The notes: generated by a model from the sequence alone, not told the origin. DNA of 64,000 bases from Natrialbaceae archaeon AArc-T1-2 (GCF_030273315.1 NZ_CP127174.1:2728001-2792000), one strand, 5' to 3'. Counted from the first letter of the stretch, positions 43,550 to 51,488 are shown. Program-made: numbers and translations.

Positions 43550-44902
43550 TTACTCGAGGCGTTCTTCTTCTTCGGGGCTATCGGGGACGTCGCGGTCGAC
43601 TCGCTTGCCGACGTCGACCCGGTAATGCTCTAAGATGTCCCGCCCGAGGATGACGGGATAGTCCATATGTTCCCGATCCTCGACGCTCGCGGTGACGGTG
43701 TGTTGGTTGCCCCCGACGCCGACGACGACGTCGACGACAGGGCGACTCTTCGTCGTCTTGGTGGTGCCGGATTTGACGCGCGTAATGGACTTGATCGGTC
43801 CCGCGCCGATGTCCGCGGCGAGGCGGGTGTCGATGCTCGTCCGGGAGGCACCGGTGTCTGCCTTCGCGACGACGCCTTCCGTACCACTGGTTCCCGACAG
43901 GACGACTTCTTCGGTGTACCCGATCGTCGCTGGCTCTCCGTCTTCGACCGGAAGGCCCGATGGCATCACAGACGGCGTCGAGTCGTCGAGCGTGCGGGCG
44001 AGTTCCGGGACGCGGTCGTCGTCGACCTCGCCACCAGCGTGCTCGATCGCGAGTTTCGCGATGTAGGGGGCCGGGCTGATGCCGGTCGCCTCGTACAGTC
44101 CCTTGAACCCGGCCGTGGGGTTGACCTCGAGAACGAACCAGCCGCTTTCGCCCTCGACGAGGTCCACGCCGGCGTAGTCTAAGCCGATCGCATCGGTCGA
44201 TCGGCGGGCCATCTCTCGGACTTCCTCCGGAATGTCGTCGGTCGCGTCCTCGACGTTACCGCCGAGTGCGACGTTGGTCCGCCAGTCGTTGTCGGGAGCG
44301 TACCGATACATCGCGGCGACGACCTCACCACCGACGACGTAGACGCGAACGTCGCGATGGCGCTTTTCGTCGTGGTCGATCAGCTCCTGCAGGAAGGCGT
44401 ACCGGTTGCCGACCTTCGCGTTGATCGGGTCCTGGGGACCGACCTTCCAGGTGCCGCCGCCGTGGGTACCGATCGCGGTCTTGTAGACTGCCTCCTCGCC
44501 GAACTCCTCGCGGGCCGCGTTGAGCCGGTCCGACGCGAGTGCGAGAAAGACGTCGGGGACGCGGACGTCGTGTGCTGCAAGCGTCGCGGCCGTCGAGAGC
44601 TTGTGCGTCGCCGAAAGCGTCGCCGACGGCTCGTTCAGCGTCGGGACGAGCTGTGAGAGGGTATTCGCCAGCCCGAGTTCCTCACAGGGCTGTTCGGTGT
44701 TCGAGAGCAACATCCGATTGGCGATCACGTCGACTGCCGGCTCGAGTTCGACGCTTCCTTTCTTGACCCGTATCGTGGTGTTTTCGGTCCGGAGCCACTC
44801 GGGGTGATGTCCCAGCTCCTCGATCGCGTTACAGATCGCCTTCGATTCCTTGCTCGTATGCAGACTCAAAACCCCGGCACGGACGGCGCGGTCGGTGGGC
44901 AT
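43550..44902 (-). CDS. RimK-type ATP-grasp ligase fused to an aspartyl-protease-like domain
   Basis: 450 residues from ATG 44902 (MPTDRAVRAGVLSLHTSKES). Residues 1-290 are RimK-like ATP-grasp: TAIGTHGGGTWKVG (ATP loop), VRVYVVGGEVVAAMYR, DYAGVDLVEGESGWFVLEVN (Mg site) and PTAGFKGL. From ~315 follows a retropepsin-like domain with the VAKADTGASRTSIDTRLAAD aspartyl motif, related to RimK-associated proteases (PF05618). RimK proteins add amino acids (often Glu) to proteins or cofactors; the attached domain may trim or bind the product. Target unknown. Confidence 0.87.
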   Translation of the reverse strand: MPTDRAVRAGVLSLHTSKESKAICNAIEELGHHPEWLRTENTTIRVKKGSVELEPAVDVIANRMLLSNTEQPCEELGLANTLSQLVPTLNEPSATLSATHKLSTAATLAAHDVRVPDVFLALASDRLNAAREEFGEEAVYKTAIGTHGGGTWKVGPQDPINAKVGNRYAFLQELIDHDEKRHRDVRVYVVGGEVVAAMYRYAPDNDWRTNVALGGNVEDATDDIPEEVREMARRSTDAIGLDYAGVDLVEGESGWFVLEVNPTAGFKGLYEATGISPAPYIAKLAIEHAGGEVDDDRVPELARTLDDSTPSVMPSGLPVEDGEPATIGYTEEVVLSGTSGTEGVVAKADTGASRTSIDTRLAADIGAGPIKSITRVKSGTTKTTKSRPVVDVVVGVGGNQHTVTASVEDREHMDYPVILGRDILEHYRVDVGKRVDRDVPDSPEEEERLE

Positions 44903-45035
44903 ACGCGAATAACTCCTGCCCACCGGAAAAGCGTTGTCAGTGTTTCTGATATCGTTCTACGATACCACGTCGCAATCGACCGTTCGCGACCGGCGTCGAA
45001 CCCCGGCGTCGTCTCGAGCGGGCGTAACGTCGGGC

Positions 45036-45791
45036 TTACAGATACGACGCGTCCCACCGCGTCGCCTTCCGCCTGTTCCCGCAGTCGTTGCACTCGACTC
45101 GGCCCATCGCGTCCATCGCGGTGTCGAACGAATCGCAGTTGCCACAGAACCAGCCGTACCGTTCGGTGCCGTCCTCGTCCTCGTAGGCCGTATAAAACGG
45201 CGCGTGCGATCCGCGTGCGGGCTCGCCGTAGCTGACGTACAGCCGTTCGCCGTTGGCGTCGACCGTCTCGAGCGCACGCCACTCGCCGGTTCGCTCGAGG
45301 TCGCTCCCGACGTAGACGTTCTCCGTGTACCGCTCCTCGCCGACTTCGATCTCGCGCGTTCCGGCGCGTTCGAAGCCGTGTGTGGCGTAAAACTCGTTCC
45401 CAAGTTCGTTTTTTTCCAGGACGACGCCGTGTATCTCCGCGGCTCCCTCCTCGAGCAGCTCCTCGCGGGTCCGGGCCAAAAGGCGAACGCCGACCCCGTC
45501 GCCGCGACGATCCGGATCGACGTGCAACCAGAGGATCCGCCCGGTAGTGTGGCCGTCGCCGACGAGTTCGGTCTGTGAGAACGCGACGACGTCGCCGTCA
45601 TCTTCGACGACGAGTACGAGCGCGTTCTCGTCGTCGATCTCGTCGGCGAGCGCGTCGTCGTCGTACCACTGGGCGACCGCCTCATCGATCGTCTCCGACG
45701 GCAGGAAATCGGTGTACGACGAGCGAAGCGAGTCGTGAGCGATCGCCCGAATTCGGTCGGCGTCCTCGAGGGTAGCCTCGCGGATTTCCAT
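45036..45791 (-). CDS. GNAT acetyltransferase with C-terminal zinc ribbon
   Basis: 251 residues from ATG 45791 (MEIREATLEDADRIRAIAHD). GNAT domain 1-150 with the acetyl-CoA loop LHVDPDRRGDGVGVRLLART and NELGNEFYATHGFERAG. The C-terminal part (~165-251) is a separate beta-rich domain ending in a zinc ribbon (GWFCGNCDSFDTAM ... VECNDCGNRRKA). This fused layout is, as I recall, a haloarchaeal speciality (DUF5816-like tail). Substrate unknown. Confidence 0.83.
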   Translation of the reverse strand: MEIREATLEDADRIRAIAHDSLRSSYTDFLPSETIDEAVAQWYDDDALADEIDDENALVLVVEDDGDVVAFSQTELVGDGHTTGRILWLHVDPDRRGDGVGVRLLARTREELLEEGAAEIHGVVLEKNELGNEFYATHGFERAGTREIEVGEERYTENVYVGSDLERTGEWRALETVDANGERLYVSYGEPARGSHAPFYTAYEDEDGTERYGWFCGNCDSFDTAMDAMGRVECNDCGNRRKATRWDASYL

Positions 45792-45921
45792 AACCGGTCG
45801 TACGATTCCCTCGTACAAATACTCACGGCAGACTGTCACACGCTCGTCGACACGACACTCACGACGCGTCTGGCTTCGCGTCCACGCTTGCGCTCACGCT
45901 CACGCTCGGGCGGGCGGCCCG

Positions 45922-46388
45922 TCACATCACGCGCTTGCTCCATCCGCCGTCGACGGGGAGTACCGCCCCCGTGATGTACGACGCCGCCGGCGAGGAGATA
46001 AATACGACCGCGTCACCGAACTCTTCGATCGTTCCCAGCTCGGAAACCGACAGCTCCTCGACGCGCAGCTCGCGGACCGCCGCCTCGCTTATCCCCTCGC
46101 GTTCGGCACGGGCAGTGATCTTCGATTCGATCCGATCGGAGAGCACTCCGCGAGGGGCGACGCAGTTGGACCTGACGCCGCGTTCACCTTCCTCGTTGGC
46201 AAGCAGTTTCGAGAGCCCGTAGATCCCCGGACGAAACACGTTCCCGATAGCGCCACGGGGCGTCGGTTCGGCGGCCGAGGCGGCGGCGAGGTGGGTGATC
46301 GTACCGCCACCGTCGCGAAGCGCCGGCAGTGCCGTCTTACACAGCGTCAGCGTACTGCGAAGGACGTCGTTGTATCCGTCTTCGAACC
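45922..46388 (-). pseudogene. short-chain dehydrogenase/reductase, 5'-truncated relic
   Basis: The minus-strand reading from ~46388 to the stop at 45922 matches the C-terminal ~155 residues of a classical SDR: FEDGYNDVLRSTLTLCKTAL, a strand leading to ITHLAAASAAEP, the catalytic YGLSK (YxxxK), NCVAPRGV and the closing AASYITGAVLPVDGGWSKR. The Rossmann half with its TGxxxGxG motif is absent. The open frame continues upstream to 46869, but that sequence is antisense to another relic and unrelated to SDRs. Non-functional as read. Confidence 0.8.
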
Positions 46389-46431
46389 CCCGCGTGGACG
46401 TATCCGGACGTGTCTCGATGGCGGTGCACCT

Positions 46432-47021
46432 GACGCCGTCCGGGCGATCGATACCGCGCGTGAATACGGCTGGCTCCACGCCGAGTTCGGTGACGAGACG
46501 TTTTCGGAACTGAATGCACTCATCGCAAACGTCTTCTCCGGAGGATCGATCGCCGAACAGTACTACCAGCCGTCGTTCGCACTCACCCAACACGGCGAGC
46601 AAGCGCACGTAACCGACGCGCTCGAGCTGGTCGGGGTCGACTACTGGACCGTCGACGATCGTGACGGCCGTGCCGACGAGATTCGACCGACCGACGACAG
46701 CCCAGTCCTGGGGCGTACGCTGGCGGCACTCGGCACGCCCGTCGGTCCGAAAACCGGAAACGGCTGGCACTTCCTGACTACCTCGAGGGCGCACCGGACG
46801 AGACGCGAGAACGGTTCGTGCATGCGTATCTCGAGAACCGTGCGATCGAACGCGAGGGGAAAGATACACTGACGGTTCGCGAGGAACGCAACCGGGAGTA
46901 CCTGACGTCGCTGGCCGACCTCATCGAGGACGTCGCCGGTGGTCCGGTCCGGCTCGGTGAGAGAGACATCATCATCTCTGCGGATGCAGCTCGAAGCCTC
47001 GAGGGTTTGGTGACCCAGTGA
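46432..47021 (+). pseudogene. frameshifted, 5'-truncated hypothetical gene relic
   Basis: Plus-strand coding sequence in two registers. The first part (DAVRAIDTAREYGWLHAEFG ... DSPVLGRTLAALGTPVGPKT) is frame-consistent to about 46760. It then continues in another frame as LPDYLEGAPDETRERFVHAY and on to ...ADAARSLEGLVTQ, stop 47021. A single-base indel between ~46750 and 46775 would join them into ~195 residues. No start codon fits, and its 5' end meets the SDR relic head-on. Family unknown. Confidence 0.65.
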
Positions 47022-47135
47022 GAAGTTCGTCCTCGTCACGAGACACGCTGTCGATGTTCTGCTCGGACTTGGGCAGGACGGGTCGTGCTCGTCGGCAGCC
47101 ACGATCGCGCTGGTGTCCGTCGGTGAACCCCGGAC

Positions 47136-47816
47136 GGCTCTGGTGAATCGCTACACTACGTGGGATTGTAGTGTCTTGCAGTCTTCCTGAGATCGGCCAA
47201 TCGGTTCGTCACCGGCGGATTCCTCGAGCTTACGGTCACGATCATTCCAGACGGACGCCTCGAGCGACATGATCTCCCACATTGACATCCTCCTCCGCGT
47301 AAACGCGGAGGAATCCCGAGCGGTGGGAGTTTCAGGTTCGCAACCATGACTCCGTCACTTTACGGGAATCCGTTTAACCCAGCCATCGTGCCGGTGGCTG
47401 ACTGGCCATGCCAAATGGCCGTTACTCCTATCCTCGGCGTCGTCGGCGTTCGTGGTTGTTTTTGCCCGGCGAACGCCGAGCCAGCGTCAGAAGACTCGGA
47501 GGTATCATGGGCTTGCTGAAACAGGAGGCACGTGACCGCACTCTTCTGGAATGCGGCGTTCACCGCCTGTCTTTCGGATATTGTCTCGTTACGTGGGCGG
47601 ACAGGCCGCCTCCGACGGTCGTTCGGAATCCGCTCCGTTCCGACCTGACCTTACCGATGTATAGGGATTCCTGTGAGTTGAACGTTAGGGTTGGAAACTC
47701 GGCTATGCTCTTGATGGTGGAACGTGGCACTGAGTGACGGCGCGTATCCACGGCCTGAAGGCCGTGGTATTGCGCCTGTTCAGCGTATAAATCGCCGCCG
47801 CCTAGTGATTCATCAG
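47136..47816 (+). mobile_element. ~180-bp inverted-repeat (MITE-like) element, copy 1, interrupted
   Basis: The left end GGCTCTGGTGAATCGCTA (47136-47153) and the right end tagtgattcatcag (47803-47816) are inverted copies. The interior (gtagtgtcttgcagtctt; cctcgagcttacggtcacga; cctcgagcgacatgatctc) aligns with copy 2 at 48751-49865. Without the inserted 47281-47780 block, copy 1 is ~181 bp. No transposase is encoded. Same orientation as copy 2. Confidence 0.65.
47281..47780. mobile_element. IS200/IS605-group-like remnant with subterminal hairpins
   Basis: Near each end is a perfect 8-bp stem with a 4-nt loop: cctccgcg-taaa-cgcggagg (47292-47311) and ccacggcc-tgaa-ggccgtgg (47748-47767). Such subterminal hairpins, and these particular sequences as I recall them, border haloarchaeal IS200/IS605 elements, which leave no target duplication. 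The ~430 bp between has only short unconvincing frames, so it is a transposase-less derivative. Exact ends are approximate. It sits inside MITE-like copy 1. Confidence 0.55.
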
Positions 47817-47818
47817 TT

Positions 47819-48226
47819 CTATCCGTTGATGTTTTCTTCCTCCCGAAGTAAAATATCGCGGACTATCTGATTGTGCGTTATTACTCCGTGAAACTCTTGA
47901 TGCTTCCCGACTACTGGCAAATAATCAGTATCTTCATCTTGCATCATTTCAATAACATTTATAATTTTTATATTTTTGATAGGAACGGTAGTAGTAACAA
48001 CACCAGGCGATTCTAATATATCCTCCTTGTCTAAGAATTCCCACATAGAGTATTTATCACTTTCTAAATCATCAACTCTATCAGTAATCTGATTTATCGT
48101 TCCGTTACGGAAGGCAGTACTGATTTCAAGCAAACCCGCAAATTCTTCACCTCTTGTGAATAAGATATATTGAATAGTTTCGTTTCTATCTTCTGTTAAT
48201 GCCTTCAGGTATGTTTTTATTTGCAT
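47819..48226 (-). CDS. CBS-domain protein (3' half of a possibly frameshifted gene)
   Basis: 135 residues from ATG 48226 (MQIKTYLKALTEDRNETIQY). Two CBS-like units: ETIQYILFTRGEEFAGLLEI near 15-35, and IINVIEMMQDEDTDYLPVVG then KHQEFHGVITHNQIVRDILL near 88-125. The frame is open upstream of the ATG as ISEQIQDQETTILSIDINED and reaches an A6 run just before the stop of the upstream 2-TM gene. It reads as the cytosolic continuation of that protein after a -1 shift. Very AT-rich compared with all surrounding genes, so probably acquired. CBS pairs bind adenosyl nucleotides. Confidence 0.7.
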   Translation of the reverse strand: MQIKTYLKALTEDRNETIQYILFTRGEEFAGLLEISTAFRNGTINQITDRVDDLESDKYSMWEFLDKEDILESPGVVTTTVPIKNIKIINVIEMMQDEDTDYLPVVGKHQEFHGVITHNQIVRDILLREEENING

Positions 48227-48291
48227 TGGTTTATGATCTTCATTAATGTCAATTGAAAGTATAGTTGTTTCCTGATCTTGTATTTGCTCAC

Positions 48292-48624
48292 TTATTTTTT
48301 GATATTTCTCTCCATATCATCAAATCTCAAGATATCTTCTTCGGCTGCCATTTCTCCCTTTAGTATCAACTCTTCTGATTCACTACTTCCAAGAATATCA
48401 AAAAGCAATTTATATCCTTTAGGAGTTTGAATTTCCGTGAGCACAATAATCTCTGAAATTAGTAGGGTAATAAGTACTGGGACGAGACCAATAATCACTA
48501 CTTCTGGACCAGGATCAAGTCCAGCGATTACAGTCAAGTAAACAAGAATGAGAAAAATAATTGAAAGTACAATTATTACACCAATCCTCTTCACAGTTTT
48601 TGATGAGTTCTCATTCTGTGTCAT
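48292..48624 (-). CDS. two-TM membrane protein (5' half of a possibly frameshifted gene)
   Basis: 110 residues from ATG 48624 (MTQNENSSKTVKRIGVIIVL). Two TM helices (about 14-36 and 42-64) are followed by a charged cytoplasmic segment (TPKGYKLLFDILGSSESEEL ... ILRFDDMERNIKK). The stop TAA directly follows an A6 run; a -1 slip there continues as ISEQIQDQETT into the CBS frame, giving a ~268-residue membrane sensor-like protein. AT-rich, foreign-looking. Intact fusion, programmed frameshift, or a decayed gene are all possible. Confidence 0.7.
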   Translation of the reverse strand: MTQNENSSKTVKRIGVIIVLSIIFLILVYLTVIAGLDPGPEVVIIGLVPVLITLLISEIIVLTEIQTPKGYKLLFDILGSSESEELILKGEMAAEEDILRFDDMERNIKK

Positions 48625-48844
48625 CTAATCGACTCCTCATAACATTACCATTTCAGACATCTGCTTAAAGCCCATCCCAGATGGGTGTGAAACAAATATG
48701 GTTGTTAATTTCATTCATCAAAACACGAGTGAGAAAACAGCCAAATAGACGGCTCTGATGAATCGCTAAACACGTCGGGTTATAGTGTCTCACTGTCTTT
48801 GCGAGCCCGTCAAATCGATTAGCCAACGCCAGATACCTCGAGAT

Positions 48845-49772
48845 TGCTCTGTTGAAGAGCGATCTAATCAGCTGATATCACGGGTTAGAAGGATGAAGTC
48901 GAGGAAATCGAGGTTGGTATGGAAATCGATATCCTCGACTTCGTTGAGCAGTGTCGAGACCTAGCCAAACAAGCGTTGGGGAAGCACGCGGGCGAGCCCG
49001 CCAGCGGCGGGTTCGCCCGCTGGGTACATGTCGTTTTGCACTGTTTTCGGCTCGAAGAGGGCCATAGCTACCGTGAAACGCCGAACCGGCTGAAGTACAT
49101 GTCTGAGGTTCGTGACGTACTTGGCCTCGATCAGGACGAGTTGCCGGATTACAGCACGATCTACAAGTCGTTCGATCGGCTGAAAATGTGGGTGTGGCGG
49201 GCGTTGCTGCGCGTTTCAGCGCAGCAACACCCGCAGTCTGGACACGTCGCTCTCGACAGTACGTTCTTCGACCGACACGCTGCATCATCGTATTACCGTC
49301 AGCGATCCGGGAATAGCGTGCAGACGCTGAAAGTGACCACATTAACCGATGTAGAGTCTCTTGCAGTTCTTGACGTTCATATCTCAGCCCGGTGGAAACA
49401 CGATACGAAGACAGGGCCGCAGGTCGTCCGCCGGAACGCGGACGACCTGCTTTCCGTCGCTGCTGACAAAGCCTTCCACAACTGGCACACCAAATACGAG
49501 TTCTACGCCCTCGGTGTCGAACCACTGATCTTACAGCGTGGATCGAAACCACTCACGACAGGGAACAACACGCTTATCCGGACAAAAGGCTACGCTCAGC
49601 GCTGGATGGCCGAAACGTCGTACTCGACAACGAAGCGCTCGCTCGGCGATGCCGTGCGAGCGCTGGGCTGGTATCGACAGTTCCGTGAAATTGTCCTCAT
49701 GTTCGCCATCATCAACATAGAAAAGCTCTGTGAGCCACTCTAACCATCGTTCAGCAGCTATTCAACAAAGCA
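48845..49772 (+). mobile_element. complete IS5-family insertion sequence with 8-bp target duplication
   Basis: 928 bp. Terminal inverted repeats TGCTCTGTTGAAGAGC (48845-48860) and, at the right end read inwards, TGCTTTGTTGAATAGC (49772-49757), 14 of 16 matching. Flanked by perfect direct repeats ctcgagat (48837-48844 and 49773-49780). The uninterrupted target is preserved in MITE-like copy 1. One transposase gene fills it. The intact ends and duplication indicate a relatively recent insertion. Confidence 0.92.
48919..49743 (+). CDS. IS5-family transposase
   Basis: 274 residues, apparently intact. An N-terminal helical region (VEQCRDLAKQALGKHAGE; ARWVHVVLHCFRLEEGHSYR) is followed by a DDE domain: SGHVALDSTFFDRH (first Asp), LLSVAADKAFHNWH (second Asp) and RWMAETSYSTTKRSLGD (Glu in the Y-x-R/K-E-like region). 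Closest to the haloarchaeal IS5/ISH1-like group, which makes 8-bp duplications as seen here. Codon use is less GC-rich than the chromosomal genes. Confidence 0.92.
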   Translation: MEIDILDFVEQCRDLAKQALGKHAGEPASGGFARWVHVVLHCFRLEEGHSYRETPNRLKYMSEVRDVLGLDQDELPDYSTIYKSFDRLKMWVWRALLRVSAQQHPQSGHVALDSTFFDRHAASSYYRQRSGNSVQTLKVTTLTDVESLAVLDVHISARWKHDTKTGPQVVRRNADDLLSVAADKAFHNWHTKYEFYALGVEPLILQRGSKPLTTGNNTLIRTKGYAQRWMAETSYSTTKRSLGDAVRALGWYRQFREIVLMFAIINIEKLCEPL

Positions 49773-49921
49773 CTCGAGATTACAGTCACAATTGTTCCAG
49801 AGTAACGTCTCGAGCGGCGTGATATCTCATCGATAGTCGACGCTGTCTAGCGATTCACCAGAGCCATCACTTATAAGAGTTGTACTGCCGTCTGCCAAAT
49901 GTTGCCCGTCATGCAGAATGA

Positions 49922-49996
49922 TGGGCGCTGCAGGATTTGAACCCGCGGCAGCTTGGTCCGAAGCCAAGTACTCTGTCCAGACTGAGCTAAGCGCCC
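49922..49996 (-). tRNA. tRNA-Arg (anticodon TCG)
   Basis: Minus strand 49996 to 49922: acceptor GGGCGCT/AGCGCCC plus A, D stem GCTC/GAGT, anticodon stem CTTGG/CCAAG around CTTCGGA (anticodon TCG), T stem GCGGG/CCTGC around TTCAAAT. No intron, no encoded CCA. Its 3' end points at the IS-rich region, a typical integration-site arrangement, but no duplicate of its 3' end was found in the window. Confidence 0.93.
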
Positions 49997-50171
49997 TCGA
50001 GTCATCGTATCCGTCGGTTCCGTATAAGTTCCTCGGTTTTGCGGCGGTGCGGGCGTCGATACCATTGCGCCGTCACGCGGTCTTTTCACAACTATCGGTA
50101 ACGCTGATTCCAGGGCAGTGAAAATCAACGCAAGGGAACTTAGGGTGTGAACACCAACCTCAACGCGAGCC

Positions 50172-50360
50172 ATGACCGTGAACGACACACCCGTCGGTCG
50201 GGCTGACGACGAGCCGACCTCCGCAGAACCGCTCGAGTTACTCGCTGACGACGACGAGTGGTATACCCTCGTCCCGGTCGAAGCGACTGGCGAGGAGCGA
50301 CTGACCCAGTGGTTCTCGGTCGATAACGACGTGCTCTGTGACCTCGAGAAGTGGCGGTAG
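50172..50360 (+). CDS. small DUF7511-like protein (copy 3 of 3)
   Basis: 62 residues (MTVNDTPVGRADDEPTSAEP...). The C-terminal part WYTLVPVEATGEERLTQWFS then VDNDVLCDLEKWR follows the same pattern as the proteins at 18054 and 36401 (a strand, a charged loop, a conserved Trp, then LExxR at the end), though it is the most diverged. Stands alone between tRNA-Arg and the DGGGP synthase gene. Function unknown. Confidence 0.65.
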   Translation: MTVNDTPVGRADDEPTSAEPLELLADDDEWYTLVPVEATGEERLTQWFSVDNDVLCDLEKWR

Positions 50361-50458
50361 TGACTGTGTTCCTGTCTCTACGTGCTAGCCGGTGAGACTG
50401 GCCGGTCGGCGCTAGACTGAAACGCCACACATCCCCACGGAGCCGACGTATCGTACTG

Positions 50459-50464
50459 TTTATA
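50459..50464 (+). promoter_or_regulatory. TATA box of the DGGGP synthase gene
   Basis: tttata (within actgtttatacccc) lies 25-30 bp before the ATG at 50489, the expected distance for a leaderless archaeal transcript. Confidence 0.5.
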
Positions 50465-50488
50465 CCCCGGCAATCGTCACACCAGTGC

Positions 50489-51343
50489 ATGGCGCTGGGG
50501 GATACCGTACGCGGATTACTCGAGTTGACGCGGCCGGTGAATTCGATCGCAGCCGGCGTGTTGACGTTCATCGGCGCCTACATCGCCGGCGGGGTCACGG
50601 GAGCGCCTCTCGAGACGACCGCAGCGGTCGGGGCGACGGTGCTCGCGACGAGTGCGGGAAACGCGATCAACGACTACTTCGATCGCGAGATCGACCGTAT
50701 CAACCGGCCCGAGCGGGCGATTCCGCGGGGTGCAGTCAGTCCGCGTGGCGCGCTCGCATTCAGTCTCATCTGCTTTGTGCTTGCAGTCGTGCTTGCGCTT
50801 ACGTTACCGCCGCTTGCGATCGCTATCGCGGCCGTGAACCTGCTCGCGTTGCTCGCGTACACGGAACTGTTCAAGGGGTTGCCGGGCGTGGGCAACGTCG
50901 TCGTCGCCTACCTCGGTGGTAGTACGTTCCTGTTCGGCGGTGCGGCGGTCGGCGACGTCGGGGCTGCAGGCGTGTTATTTCTGCTTGCTGCGCTGTCGAC
51001 GGTCACGCGTGAGATCGTCAAAGACGTCGAAGACCTCGAGGGAGACCGCGAGGAGGGGCTCAACACCTTGCCGATTGCGATCGGTGAGCGGAAGGCGTTG
51101 CTGGTCGGGGCCACGGCGCTGGTCCTCGCGGTGCTTGCGAGTCCGGTGCCGTATCTCCGTGGCGACTTCGGCGTCGCGTACCTGATCGTCGTCGTTCCGG
51201 CCGTCGCGCTCATGTTGTATGCCACCTACGAGAGCTTCGAGGATCCGACGACAGCCCAGAATCGACTCAAGTACGGCATGTTTCTCGCGGCGCTTGCGTT
51301 CATCGTCGGCCGACTGGCAGCTGATACGACGCTGCTCGTGTAA
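50489..51343 (+). CDS. digeranylgeranylglyceryl phosphate (DGGGP) synthase, UbiA family
   Basis: 284 residues with 8-9 TM helices. UbiA prenyltransferase signatures: NAINDYFDREIDRINRPERA (first Asp-rich motif N-D-x-x-D, near 55-75) and REIVKDVEDLEGDREEGLNT (second Asp-rich motif, near 170-190). It adds the second geranylgeranyl chain to GGGP in the membrane, the step after GGGP synthase (39320-40021). The length fits the archaeal enzyme. The family also includes menaquinone prenyltransferases, but the archaeal motif spacing favours lipid synthesis. Confidence 0.9.
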   Translation: MALGDTVRGLLELTRPVNSIAAGVLTFIGAYIAGGVTGAPLETTAAVGATVLATSAGNAINDYFDREIDRINRPERAIPRGAVSPRGALAFSLICFVLAVVLALTLPPLAIAIAAVNLLALLAYTELFKGLPGVGNVVVAYLGGSTFLFGGAAVGDVGAAGVLFLLAALSTVTREIVKDVEDLEGDREEGLNTLPIAIGERKALLVGATALVLAVLASPVPYLRGDFGVAYLIVVVPAVALMLYATYESFEDPTTAQNRLKYGMFLAALAFIVGRLAADTTLLV

Positions 51344-51488
51344 GTGAACGTCGGATCGGATCGGGTTCGCCGATGCAGCGAATCGGTGCCGTACCCATCG
51401 AGGAGGACGATTTCCGAACTGCCGATAAAATCGAACGTCACGACCACAGCGAGTCAGGTACATACACGTCGCCGCGTAAGTGTAACGC

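Larger units (their letters stand above)
48751..49865 (+). mobile_element. ~180-bp inverted-repeat (MITE-like) element, copy 2, split by an IS5-type IS
   Basis: Terminal inverted repeats GGCTCTGATGAATCGCTA (48751-48768) and its reverse complement at 49848-49865 differ at one base. Removing the nested IS and one target duplication leaves ~180 bp homologous to copy 1, including the ctcgag(a/c)t(t)a segment that served as insertion target. No coding capacity of its own. The right end lies 56 bp from the 3' end of tRNA-Arg. Confidence 0.75.

Noticed and set aside
46641-47102. 153-residue minus-strand frame over the second gene relic
   Set aside because: Low-complexity Ser/Pro/Arg composition antisense to recognisable coding sequence.
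47408-47737. 109-residue plus-strand frame inside the IS200/IS605-like remnant
   Set aside because: No transposase motif (HUH or TnpB zinc finger) on either strand; treated as noncoding remnant.
49922-49996. tRNA-Arg as an integration site for the adjacent island
   Set aside because: Position is suggestive, but no duplicate of the tRNA 3' end and no integrase gene were found in the window.
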